DNA of 64,000 bases from Halalkalibacter suaedae (GTDB lineage: Bacteria; Bacillota; Bacilli; Bacillales; Bacillaceae_D). The stretch lies in the NCBI RefSeq assembly GCF_017939705.1, contig NZ_JAGKSQ010000004.1:62001-126000 (forward strand), read 5' to 3'. Positions 54,763 through 63,629 of this stretch are shown here, piece by piece; the first letter of the stretch is position 1; every line of letters starts with the position of its first letter. A program made the position numbers and the translations under genes. The notes beneath the pieces were generated by a model that saw only the letters and a program-made list of their open reading frames with translations, was not told the DNA's origin and did no database searches.

Positions 54763-57186
54763 ATGAAACATAAAGACATCATAGCGAATATGACATTAGA
54801 AGAAAAAGCATCCTTAATGTCTGGGAAAGATTTCTGGACAACGCAAGAAATAGATCGACTAGGTATTAATAGTATTTTTCTAGCAGATGGACCACACGGA
54901 ATTAGAAAGCAAGCCGAAGCTGCTGACCATTTGGGTCTAAATGAAAGCATTCCGGCGACTTGTTTCCCAACTGCTGCAACGGTAGCAAATAGCTGGAATA
55001 CTGATTTGGGTGAGAAAATCGGGCGCTATCTTGGTGAAGAAGCAGTTGCTCAAAGGGTAAATGTATTACTTGGTCCTGGTATTAATATGAAAAGAGATCC
55101 GTTGTGTGGACGAAATTTCGAATATTTTAGTGAAGATCCACTCCACGCCGGCAAACTCGCCGCCGGTTATATAAAAGGCATTCAATCTCATGGGATCTCA
55201 GCTTGTGTGAAGCACTTTGCTGCAAATAATCAAGAAGAAAGACGAATGTCAATTGATACAATTGTTGATGAAAGAACGTTAAGAGAAATCTATTTAACGG
55301 CATTTGAGATTGCTATTAATGAAGGAAAAACGAAGACAGTGATGTCATCTTACAATATGCTAAACGGTGCTTATACGAATGAAAACATTCATTTAATGAG
55401 AGAGATTCTTCGTGATGAGTGGAATTTCAATGGGGTAGTAGTTACGGACTGGGGTGGCAGTAATGATCGAGTGGCAGGTCTAGTGGCTGGAAATGAGTTG
55501 GAAATGCCAACAACTGCTGGAGAAACAAATAGAGAAATTATTGAAGCGATCCAATCAGGCAAAATTGAAGAAGATGTGTTAGATGAATGTGTTGATCGTT
55601 TACTTGACTTAATCTTTACAACAGAAGCAGTATACCGTCGGCCTCAACCGACAGAGTTCGACGTGACTGAGCACCATCAAGTTGCACAGGAGGTCGCGGA
55701 AGAATCGATCGTTCTCCTGAAAAATGAAGGAAACGTACTACCGTTAAATAAAGGGATTAAGGTTGCTACAATTGGTGATTTCGCGAAAAATCCAAGATAC
55801 CAAGGTGCTGGCTCATCAATTGTTAATCCTACTATTTTAGATAATACGTTGGATTGCATTGAAGCATCAGGAATTGTGAATATTGGATACGAACCAGGAT
55901 TTGAACGTTACGGAAAGCAAAATAAGAAAAAAATAGAGAATGCATGTGCACTAGCGAAGGAAGCAGATGTTGTGCTTTTGTATATCGGTTTAGACGAAGC
56001 GACAGAAGCTGAGGGACTTGACCGCCAAAATATGAATTTGCCAGCAAACCAAATTGAGTTACTACATGCCTTGAATAAGGTCAATCAAAATATTGTAGCG
56101 ATTCTTGCTAGTGGAGCTGCAATTGAAATGCCATGGATTGGAGAAGTAAAAGGATTATTACACGGTTATTTAAGTGGTCAAGCGGGAGCGAAGGCTATTC
56201 TGAGAGTTTTAACAGGAGAAGTAAATCCTTCTGGAAAATTAGCAGAAACATATCCAATCCGTTATGAAGATACACCAGCTTACCATCATTTTCCTGGTAA
56301 AGAAGTAAGTGTTGAATATCGTGAAAGCATGTATATAGGATACCGTTACTATGATTCTGCTAACGTGAATGTTCGTTTCCCATTTGGATTTGGACTGAGC
56401 TACACTAGTTTTGAATACTCTGATATTCAAGTAAATAAAGACGGGGTAACATTTAATCTATCAAATAGCGGAAAAGTTGCTGGGATGGAAATTGCACAGA
56501 TGTATGTTGCTTGTCAGTCTGACGCTATTTTTAGACCGAAAAAGGAATTAAAAGGATTTACAAAAGTATTTTTACAACCTGGAGAAACAAAATCGATCAC
56601 GATTCCATTTGATGATAAGACATTCCGTTATTTCAATGTCAAAACAAATCAATGGGAAATTGAAGAAGCTACTTATTCGATTATCATTGGTGCATCAAGT
56701 GTAGATCTTCGATTAGAGGACTCAATTTTCATCGAAGGGACAAATGCAGCACTTCCATATGACAAAGAGATGCTACCTTCATATTATTCAGGTCAAGCAA
56801 ATAACGTGAGTGAAGCAGAATTCGAGGCTCTACTTGGACGCAAATTACCTATCTCAACTTGGGATCGAACGAAGCCGCTCGGTTATAACGATACGATTGC
56901 ACAGTGCCAGTACGCTAAGGGAGGCTTTGCTCGATTTGCTTTTCGTTCGATCAGATTTGCTCATTGGTTCCTACGCAAAATCGGAAAAAGAGAGCTCGCG
57001 AACCTAATTATGATGTCAGTTTACCATATGCCATTTAGAGGGGTTGCTCGTATGACTGGTGGCATAATTAATATGCCAATGCTTGATGGGATCCTCATGA
57101 TTGTTAATGGAAAGTTTTTTAAAGGACTACGTCATGTACTAAGTGAACGTAGTAAGATGCAAAAGGTTGCGAAAGGCACGAATTAA
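54763..57186 (+). CDS. GH3 beta-glycosidase, cytoplasmic, with basic C-terminal extension
   Basis: 807 residues in the normal GH3 order: TIM barrel (about 1-290) with GPGINMKRDPLCGRNFEYFSEDP, KHFAANNQEERR and nucleophile Asp229 in VVVTDWGG; GH3 C domain (about 340-540) and FnIII-like domain (about 590-670). No signal peptide. ATG 54763 (MKHKDIIANMTLEEKASLMSG) is the family start; a longer frame from 54679 would run through the hairpin. About 100 residues at the end (from about 710) are basic and hydrophobic, with FRSIRFAHWFLRKIGKRELANLIMMS and INMPMLDGILMI, not part of the fold. They may tether it to the membrane. Confidence 0.9.
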   Translation: MKHKDIIANMTLEEKASLMSGKDFWTTQEIDRLGINSIFLADGPHGIRKQAEAADHLGLNESIPATCFPTAATVANSWNTDLGEKIGRYLGEEAVAQRVNVLLGPGINMKRDPLCGRNFEYFSEDPLHAGKLAAGYIKGIQSHGISACVKHFAANNQEERRMSIDTIVDERTLREIYLTAFEIAINEGKTKTVMSSYNMLNGAYTNENIHLMREILRDEWNFNGVVVTDWGGSNDRVAGLVAGNELEMPTTAGETNREIIEAIQSGKIEEDVLDECVDRLLDLIFTTEAVYRRPQPTEFDVTEHHQVAQEVAEESIVLLKNEGNVLPLNKGIKVATIGDFAKNPRYQGAGSSIVNPTILDNTLDCIEASGIVNIGYEPGFERYGKQNKKKIENACALAKEADVVLLYIGLDEATEAEGLDRQNMNLPANQIELLHALNKVNQNIVAILASGAAIEMPWIGEVKGLLHGYLSGQAGAKAILRVLTGEVNPSGKLAETYPIRYEDTPAYHHFPGKEVSVEYRESMYIGYRYYDSANVNVRFPFGFGLSYTSFEYSDIQVNKDGVTFNLSNSGKVAGMEIAQMYVACQSDAIFRPKKELKGFTKVFLQPGETKSITIPFDDKTFRYFNVKTNQWEIEEATYSIIIGASSVDLRLEDSIFIEGTNAALPYDKEMLPSYYSGQANNVSEAEFEALLGRKLPISTWDRTKPLGYNDTIAQCQYAKGGFARFAFRSIRFAHWFLRKIGKRELANLIMMSVYHMPFRGVARMTGGIINMPMLDGILMIVNGKFFKGLRHVLSERSKMQKVAKGTN

Positions 57187-57216
57187 CAATAGCCTAAGTG
57201 ACGAAGGAGAGGTAAA

Positions 57217-57864
57217 ATGAATGTAGAAAAAGCAAGTGATAAAAAGGTAGTTTCAGGTCCCATTAAGTTTTGGAATAATTATAAAGAGAAGCATCCAAAT
57301 ATTGCACAGTTTCTAGTGTTTTTTGTGTTAAGCAATGGAATCACTGCATTACAGCTTATCTTAATGCCGGTATTTAAAAGTATATTTGCCCAAACCTCCT
57401 TAGTAGATACGAGTTTCCGAGTCATGCAGTTCGGACAAAACTTCGATGGTAGTCCTTACTATGTATTCGATTATGCTGCAGGTCCCTTGTCCGCTGGAGG
57501 TGGGGGTGGCCTAGCTTACTTCCTTGCTGTGCAAATAACGATTGCGATTGCACAGATTATTAACTTCTTTGTGCAAAGAAGTGTTACATTTAAATCGAAC
57601 AGTAATATCTGGAAGGCTGCTTTTTGGTATGTCATTGCGTATGTTATAATTACAATAGGTGCTGCAGCAGCTCAAGGCTTCTACAAAGCTCCGATCTATG
57701 ATTTATTTATGATTACATGGGGACTCGGTTCATTTGGTGAAACCGCAGCAGATGTTATTACAATGACTATTAATAGTGCGATTGCTTTCTGGGTATTCTT
57801 CCCGATCTTCAAAGTGATTTTTAAACAAGAGCCAGAAAATAAGCTAGATGAGTCAAGAGAATAA
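57217..57864 (+). CDS. GtrA-like membrane protein
   Basis: 215 residues with about four helices. FFVLSNGITALQLILMP near the start and INFFVQRSVTFKSN in the middle are the GtrA/DPMS family marks. A roughly 50-residue polar, glycine-rich insert (LSAGGGGGLAYF) lies between helices 1 and 2. GtrA proteins are thought to help move polyprenyl-phosphate sugars across membranes. 30 bases after the GH3 gene with AAGGAGAGG site, and 54 bases before a GT2 gene, a natural partner. Confidence 0.82.
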   Translation: MNVEKASDKKVVSGPIKFWNNYKEKHPNIAQFLVFFVLSNGITALQLILMPVFKSIFAQTSLVDTSFRVMQFGQNFDGSPYYVFDYAAGPLSAGGGGGLAYFLAVQITIAIAQIINFFVQRSVTFKSNSNIWKAAFWYVIAYVIITIGAAAAQGFYKAPIYDLFMITWGLGSFGETAADVITMTINSAIAFWVFFPIFKVIFKQEPENKLDESRE

Positions 57865-57918
57865 ATTGATTTTTAAACAAGAACCTAAATAAGTAGCATT
57901 AGAAAAGGTAGTGTGAGA

Positions 57919-58935
57919 ATGAAATTATTATCAGTAGTTATACCTTGTTATAATTCACAAGATTATATGAGATATTGTATAGAATCCCTATTACCTGGAG
58001 GGGACGACGTCGAAATACTGATAGTAAATGACGGCTCCGTTGATCATACAGCAGCAATTGCTGATGAGTATGCAGCAAAGTACCCTACGATTATTAAAGC
58101 CATTCATCAAGAAAATGGTGGACACGGGGAAGCGGTTAATGCAGGAATTCGAAATGCAGAAGGACTGTATTTTAAAGTTGTTGATAGCGATGACTGGGTG
58201 GATATAAGGGCCTATATAAAGGTATTGAAAACATTACGTGAATTAAGCACGCACGAGCAATTAGTCGATATGGTAATCAGCAATTTTGTGTATGAAAAAG
58301 AGGGTGCAAAATACAAAAAAATTATGAAATATGATAACGTCCTTCCACAAAATGTTGTTTTTACTTGGGATGATATTAAGCAATTTCGTAAAGGACAGTA
58401 TATTCTTATGCACTCGGTTATTTATCGGACACAATTATTGATTGATTGTGGTTTAGAGCTTCCGAAGCATACATTCTATGTTGATAACCTATATGTCTAT
58501 AATCCATTAGAGCATGTGAAGAAGATTTTCTACGTGAATGTTGATTTATATCGGTATTTTATTGGGAGAGAAGATCAATCTGTTCAGGAAAAGACAATGA
58601 TTAAGCGAATCGATCAGCAGATTAAGGTGAATAAGCTTATGATCGAGCAGGTTGATCTTGACTCAATTAAAAATGAAAATCTACAACATTATATGTTACG
58701 CCATCTAGAAATTGTCACTGTTGTGTCTTCGATTCTATTAATTCGTTCTGGAACAGCTGAAAATCTTCAAAAGAAAGCTGAGCTCTGGAAGTACATTAAA
58801 GAAACCGATGCTAGACTGTATCGTAGTTTAAAATACGGTATTATGGGTAATTTAATTAATCTTCCAGGCAGTGCAGGACGAAAGGTTTCTGTTGGTGCAT
58901 ACAAAATCTCCCAAAAGTTCGTCGGATTTAATTAA
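57919..58935 (+). CDS. GT2-family glycosyltransferase
   Basis: 338 residues, soluble, GT-A fold: LSVVIPCYNSQDYMRYCIESLL, LIVNDGSVDHTAAIA, ENGGHGEAVNAGI, then DSDDWVD as the metal-binding DxD. The C-terminal third is helical with no membrane helix. Start at ATG 57919 after AAAGGTAGTGTGAG; a GTG at 57913 is too near. Similar to wall teichoic or exopolysaccharide transferases. Last gene of the GH3-GH3-GtrA-GT2 set, closed by a long terminator hairpin. Confidence 0.88.
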   Translation: MKLLSVVIPCYNSQDYMRYCIESLLPGGDDVEILIVNDGSVDHTAAIADEYAAKYPTIIKAIHQENGGHGEAVNAGIRNAEGLYFKVVDSDDWVDIRAYIKVLKTLRELSTHEQLVDMVISNFVYEKEGAKYKKIMKYDNVLPQNVVFTWDDIKQFRKGQYILMHSVIYRTQLLIDCGLELPKHTFYVDNLYVYNPLEHVKKIFYVNVDLYRYFIGREDQSVQEKTMIKRIDQQIKVNKLMIEQVDLDSIKNENLQHYMLRHLEIVTVVSSILLIRSGTAENLQKKAELWKYIKETDARLYRSLKYGIMGNLINLPGSAGRKVSVGAYKISQKFVGFN

Positions 58936-58943
58936 TTGAACAA

Positions 58944-59002
58944 GACTAATCAGAAAAGCCGTTTTGATGATGGATCATCAAAAACGGCTTTTTTGATTAG
59001 TC
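58944..59002 (+). terminator. Long nested terminator hairpin
   Basis: GACTAATCA pairs with TGATTAGTC, enclosing AAAAGCCGTTTTGATGA / TCATCAAAAACGGCTTTTTT. The inner stem with its T6 is a terminator; the outer arms extend it to about 59 bases. Confidence 0.9.
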
Positions 59003-59105
59003 AACGATTTGTTTAGTGATTGAACGGTTGGTTTATGGTTGTTTTCTAGAATTGTTGTAGAATTAAATGGCAGAGATACGGTCTAACAGGAAGGGAATTA
59101 TATTG

Positions 59106-60563
59106 ATGAAAAACAACCAAGCGGTTAATCCATTTTTACCAAGCTACGAGTATATTCCAGATGGCGAACCATATGTTTTTGGCGATCGAGTCTATGTCTA
59201 CGGTTCTCATGATCGTTTCAATGGGAAACTATTCTGTATGAATGATTACGTTTGTTGGTCTGCACCAGTTGATGATTTAGCAGATTGGAAATACGAGGGG
59301 GTCATTTATAGAAAGGTTCAGGATCCTAAAAATAGGCTAGGGCTTTTTCAGATGTTCGCTCCAGATGTGGCAAAAGGACCGGATGGAAAATACTATTTAT
59401 ACTATACCCTTGGCTTTCGCAGTATTATGGCCGTTGCCGTCTGTGATACGCCCAGTGGAAGCTATGATTTTTACGGGTATATAAGTCTTCCTACAGGTGA
59501 ACGGCTTTGGAATCAAAAAGGCGATCTGTATTTGTTTGATCCAGGGATTTTTGTTGATGATGATGGGAAGGTTTATTTGTACTCAGGCTTTGCTCCGAAA
59601 CAAGATGTTCCTAGCATCCTTACAGATTTTAAAAGGAAAACCTTCAAAGGTGGCTACGTCATTGAGCTAGAGTCTGATATGAAAACAGTCAAGGGTGAGC
59701 CAAAGTTAATTTTTCATAGAGAAGGAGAGGCGGAGGGGACTGGGTTTGAAGGACACGAATTTTTTGAAGCGAGTTCGATGAGAAAAATAAATGATACATA
59801 TTACTTTATTTATTCGTCGATCAATGGACATGAATTATGTTATGCGACGAGCAAGAGTCCTACTGGCGGATTTAAGTACGGTGGAACAATTGTTAGTAAC
59901 GGAGATTTATATATCAATGGCTATTCAGAAGATGAGCAGGCCTACAATTATATTGGGAATAATCATGGCAGTATTATTTGTATCAAAGAGCAATGGTATG
60001 TGTTCTACCATAGGCAAACGAATAGACATCATTACTCAAGACAAGCCCTAGCGGAACCAATTGTGATAAAAGAGGATGGGACAATTCCACAGGTTGAAAT
60101 GACAAGCAGCGGGTTAAAGAATGGTCCACTAGTTGGACACGGCGAATATGAAGCACGGATTGCTTGCAATCTTATGTCGAAGGAAGGGGCTGGGAGATAT
60201 GGTACCTACTTTGGAAATATCACATTTAGAAATCACCCTTATTTTACACAAACAGGTAGGGATAGAGAGAATAATCCAACGCAATATATAGCAAATATGA
60301 TGGACGGGGCAGTTGCCGGATTTAAGTGTTTTATGATTGAAGATCTAAAGAAAATTGCCGTTCAAGTCAGGGCAACAGGTGAGGGTGAAATGCTAGTTTC
60401 TACTAAACTCAGCTCAGAACCTTTTGCTAGAATCACTATTCATAAAACGCAGAGCTATGCTTATTTTCAAACGGAAGTGGCAATGGAGAATGGCAAACAA
60501 GCATTGTATTTCACTTATAAAGGCTCAGGTAAGGTTGATTTTAGATCATTTGTTTTGGAGTGA
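59106..60563 (+). CDS. Cytoplasmic GH43 glycosidase with C-terminal beta domain
   Basis: 485 residues, no signal peptide. Five-bladed propeller (about 5-310) with NPFLPSYEYIPDGEPYVFGDRVYVYGSHD, MFAPDVAKGPDGKYYLYYT (base/pKa Asp) and HEFFEASSMRKIND (acid Glu), then a beta-sandwich (about 340-485). Best fits alpha-L-arabinofuranosidase or beta-xylosidase acting on imported oligomers. ATG 59106 has AGGAAGGGA upstream; the frame from 59067 adds 13 residues. Its own transcript, between two terminators. Confidence 0.9.
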   Translation: MKNNQAVNPFLPSYEYIPDGEPYVFGDRVYVYGSHDRFNGKLFCMNDYVCWSAPVDDLADWKYEGVIYRKVQDPKNRLGLFQMFAPDVAKGPDGKYYLYYTLGFRSIMAVAVCDTPSGSYDFYGYISLPTGERLWNQKGDLYLFDPGIFVDDDGKVYLYSGFAPKQDVPSILTDFKRKTFKGGYVIELESDMKTVKGEPKLIFHREGEAEGTGFEGHEFFEASSMRKINDTYYFIYSSINGHELCYATSKSPTGGFKYGGTIVSNGDLYINGYSEDEQAYNYIGNNHGSIICIKEQWYVFYHRQTNRHHYSRQALAEPIVIKEDGTIPQVEMTSSGLKNGPLVGHGEYEARIACNLMSKEGAGRYGTYFGNITFRNHPYFTQTGRDRENNPTQYIANMMDGAVAGFKCFMIEDLKKIAVQVRATGEGEMLVSTKLSSEPFARITIHKTQSYAYFQTEVAMENGKQALYFTYKGSGKVDFRSFVLE

Positions 60564-60632
60564 AATAAGAAAAAGCAAGGGCTGGAACTTGACGATTATT
60601 AATAAAAAAATAACCTAAAATAATTTATGAAA

Positions 60633-60673
60633 CGTCCTACAGGTGAGTAATTTTTAATCTGTAGGACGCTTTT
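60633..60673 (+). terminator. Intrinsic terminator
   Basis: CGTCCTACAG and CTGTAGGACG, a perfect 10-bp stem, followed by CTTTTC. Confidence 0.85.
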
Positions 60674-60825
60674 CATTTAGAATGGTTGTTACTTTCTTTT
60701 AGTCTGTAAAAGGGAAAATACTGCATGTTCGACAAGGAATAAATTAATTTGAGTCGAATTAGTAAAAGACCATTTATTAGAAAATCTGGAGTTGAAAGAA
60801 AACATTCTGAAAGAGGCGAATCGAT

Positions 60826-61980
60826 GTGCAATCCTTCCAGCATCTTCAACCGTTATTAAAGAGATTTGTAGAAAAAGGCCCTGTAGGAAATTCATTAGCA
60901 GTGATGCATAAAGGAAAAACAGTATTCGAGGAATATGTAGGCTATGCAGATAAAGAGTTACAAACGAAAATGGAAAAGGATACAATTTTTCGAATCTACT
61001 CAATGACCAAAGTAGTGACTTGTGTAGCTGCACTAATGCTGTATGAACGTGGATTATTTTTACTGAATGATCCAGTGGAGGAGTATTTACCGGAATTCAA
61101 AAATCCAACCGTATATCGTGGGAAAGATCTAGGGGAAGTGGACGTCACTCCTGCATCAGGCTCAATCAAAATTAAAGATCTATTTATGATGACGTCTGGT
61201 TTAACGTATCCTGGTGATGGAAATGCAACAGAACGACACATAGCCAAACTGTCTGAAGAAATGAACAAAGACCAGAGTGAAAAATTAACGACACGTAAGT
61301 TATCACAATTGCTTGCAACAATTCCATTAGCATTCGATCCAGGGACTAGGTGGCATTATGGTTTTAGCCATGATGTTCTAGGTGCTTTGATTGAGGTTCT
61401 ATCAGGTAAATCATTTGGAACGTTTTTGGAAGAAGAAATTTTTAAGCCACTTGGTATGGAAGATACTTCTTTTAATCTATCAGAGGCAAAGAAACATCGA
61501 ATTGCCTCCATGTATACACGTGACGATGATGGAAGATTAATTAAAGATACTAATATGGATGATGTATTTCTGCCAAGCTTTGAATCAGGAGGAGCTGGCT
61601 TGTTATCAACATTAGGAGACTATAGTCGGTTTGCCCATATGCTAGCAAGTGGGGGAGAGTATAATGGTAATCGTATAATCGGTTCAAAGACGATACAGTT
61701 AATGGCTACAAATCATCTTTCTCCTGAGCAAATGCATTATTTTAACTGGGATTATCTAAAAGGCTACGGCTATGGTCTAGGCGTAAGGACAATGATTGAT
61801 CCAGCTGAAGGTGGAATTAACGGTTCAATCGGTGAATTTGGTTGGTCGGGAATGGCTGGTACATGGGTGCTAATTGATCCAAAAGAGAATTTATCGGCTG
61901 TGTATATGCAGCAAATGCTACCTAATTTAGAAGCGTTTCATCAGCCGAGATTACGTTCTGTGATCTATGGAGGATTATAG
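60826..61980 (+). CDS. Beta-lactamase-fold serine hydrolase (EstB/class C-like)
   Basis: 384 residues, no signal peptide, so cytoplasmic and not a resistance beta-lactamase. Ser-x-x-Lys is SMTK in RIYSMTKVVTCVAALML; the Tyr motif is YGF in HYGFSHDVLGALIEVLSGK; and the third is the GWSGMAGTWVLIDP region. Esterase or D-aminopeptidase-like members share this layout. GTG start with AGAGG nine bases upstream; a separate ATG two bases before is in another frame. Substrate unknown; an esterase on plant-derived acyl sugars would fit the neighbourhood but is a guess. Confidence 0.85.
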   Translation: MQSFQHLQPLLKRFVEKGPVGNSLAVMHKGKTVFEEYVGYADKELQTKMEKDTIFRIYSMTKVVTCVAALMLYERGLFLLNDPVEEYLPEFKNPTVYRGKDLGEVDVTPASGSIKIKDLFMMTSGLTYPGDGNATERHIAKLSEEMNKDQSEKLTTRKLSQLLATIPLAFDPGTRWHYGFSHDVLGALIEVLSGKSFGTFLEEEIFKPLGMEDTSFNLSEAKKHRIASMYTRDDDGRLIKDTNMDDVFLPSFESGGAGLLSTLGDYSRFAHMLASGGEYNGNRIIGSKTIQLMATNHLSPEQMHYFNWDYLKGYGYGLGVRTMIDPAEGGINGSIGEFGWSGMAGTWVLIDPKENLSAVYMQQMLPNLEAFHQPRLRSVIYGGL

Positions 61981-62052
61981 GGATTATCACTGAGTTGACG
62001 TGATTCTCTTTAAGGAGCTAGGCGAAAAGCTTTAAGAAGGGAGTTGATTAAA

Positions 62053-62220
62053 ATGAGATGCGGGTCGAAATGTTTTCTTGTTGAACTAGAAGTGGATGGA
62101 GAGATGCATCGAAAGTCAGTTAATGCTAGAACACAGGTTGACGCCAGAAAAACGATACGAGTTGAATATGGAGTTGGTGCTCAGATCATATCTGTTAAAG
62201 AGGAGAAAAGAGACAAATGA
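62053..62220 (+). CDS. Small basic protein, 55 aa
   Basis: MRCGSKCFLVELEVDGEMHR and 35 more residues, ending VKEEKRDK. AAGGGAG lies upstream and a terminator follows. Alternating strand-helix-strand pattern (VNARTQVDARKTIRVEY) and two cysteines three apart near the N-terminus; no family recognised. Good site, codon use and terminator favour a real gene. Confidence 0.62.
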   Translation: MRCGSKCFLVELEVDGEMHRKSVNARTQVDARKTIRVEYGVGAQIISVKEEKRDK

Positions 62221-62236
62221 TTTTTATATACCAATG

Positions 62237-62262
62237 GCAACCTTCTCAGAGGGTTGCTTTTT
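62237..62262 (+). terminator. Intrinsic terminator
   Basis: GCAACC / GGTTGC stem, nine-base loop, T5. Confidence 0.85.
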
Positions 62263-62446
62263 GTGATGATTTATTTAAATTATTTAACTATCCTAACATG
62301 TGTATCTGTTGACTCTCATGAGATACAGGCTACAAGATAAGCACTAAGAAAGTTTAGAGAAAATCTTGTTTTTGATTCTATGTTTAAACATATGTAACTC
62401 GTGGAAAGGCAGTAGTGACACACATATATAGAAAGAGGGGATAGTA

Positions 62447-63172
62447 ATGAGTAAGAAAAATTTATTTATTGCAGGTGTTGTTTGTTCTACTTTTCTTCTA
62501 GCAGCGTGTAATAATGAAGAGGAAGCTGTTGAAGAAATCACAGAAGAGGTTACAGAAGAGACTACAGAAGAGTCTGTTTCATCTGAGACGACAGAGGCAG
62601 AAATTGTGGAGTCAGATGCAGTGGTTGCTACAGTTAATGGCGAAGAAATTACAGGAAGTAAGTACAATGATATGTATAGCCAAACATTACTGATGTTTCA
62701 ACAGAATGGACAGGATGCAACAGATGAGGCAATGGTACAGGAGCAGACATTAAGTAGATTAATTGAACAAGAATTACTTATGCAGGAAGTTGAGACGTTA
62801 GGTATTGAAGCACCTAGTTCAGAAATTGAGGAGCGTTTAGAGCAGATTAAATCTCAGTTTGAGAATGAAGAACAATTTGAAGAACAGCTTGCCCAGCTAG
62901 ATTTAACAGAGCAAGCACTTGAAGATCAACTTGCCTATGAAATTCGGGTAAATAAATATATCGAACAAGAGGTACCGGAAGTAGAAATAGATGAAAATGA
63001 AGTTCAAGCATATTACGATCAATTAGTCAGTCAGCAAGGTGAACAGGTTCCTGCCTTAGAGGAGGTAAGAGACCAAATCGAAGAAGTATTAATGAACCAG
63101 AGAAGACAAACGAATTTTGCTTCTATGATTGAAATTCTAAAAGAAGAGAGTGAGATTGAGACTCTAATTTAA
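62447..63172 (+). CDS. SurA/PrsA-like lipoprotein without a visible isomerase domain
   Basis: 241 residues. Lipobox LLAAC at the N-terminus lipidates Cys; then a Glu/Thr-rich spacer (about 23-55), a SurA_N-type helical chaperone domain (about 58-190; VVATVNGEEITGSKYNDMY, LSRLIEQELLMQEVETLG) and a closing helix. PrsA foldases insert a parvulin domain between these parts; here YYDQLVSQQGEQVPALEEVRDQI joins directly, so it is a chaperone-only relative. May help fold secreted enzymes on the membrane's outer side. Confidence 0.9.
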   Translation: MSKKNLFIAGVVCSTFLLAACNNEEEAVEEITEEVTEETTEESVSSETTEAEIVESDAVVATVNGEEITGSKYNDMYSQTLLMFQQNGQDATDEAMVQEQTLSRLIEQELLMQEVETLGIEAPSSEIEERLEQIKSQFENEEQFEEQLAQLDLTEQALEDQLAYEIRVNKYIEQEVPEVEIDENEVQAYYDQLVSQQGEQVPALEEVRDQIEEVLMNQRRQTNFASMIEILKEESEIETLI

Positions 63173-63183
63173 TGTTTTGTGTA

Positions 63184-63220
63184 AGGGAGTGGTGTCTGCT
63201 ATAAGGCACCGCTCCTTTTT
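63184..63220 (+). terminator. Intrinsic terminator
   Basis: GGGAGTGGTG pairs with GCACCGCTCC (one bulge), then T5. Confidence 0.8.
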
Positions 63221-63629
63221 CTGTAGTTATTACTAAGTAGTATCGAATATTCAGGCTATTAATTCATTAGGTCATGACCCTCTAAAAACATTACTACTAT
63301 CATCCAAAAGACTAATAATAAGTTAATTTAGTTCAATTATTTTAGCATTCTGGCTCTGTAATTTCGAAAATTGCCATAAACAAACAACTAGTATAATGAC
63401 CAAAACCATAAAAACCATTTTATTCACCTCAAATGTGATTCTCTATAATTGTTCTGATAATTTTCTAATATGCTGTAATAACAATGTATTATCGCATAAA
63501 TTACATAGCTGTTCGAAAGATAATCATACTCGCTTCATAAACTATTTGAACATCCTACTAGTATGTTTGCATAACTGTTCAAATGATTTCCTTAGGTAGG
63601 AGAACAGAAACGAAATGTTCAATTAAAAG
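63221..63629. other. Gene-free AT-rich stretch
   Basis: No supported gene. A short frame at 63396-63599 has no ribosome binding site. Only irregular near-repeats of GTTC-containing sequence are visible. Confidence 0.6.

Noticed and set aside
63396-63599. 67-residue Cys/Asn-rich frame
   Set aside because: No ribosome binding site and low-complexity AT-rich composition.
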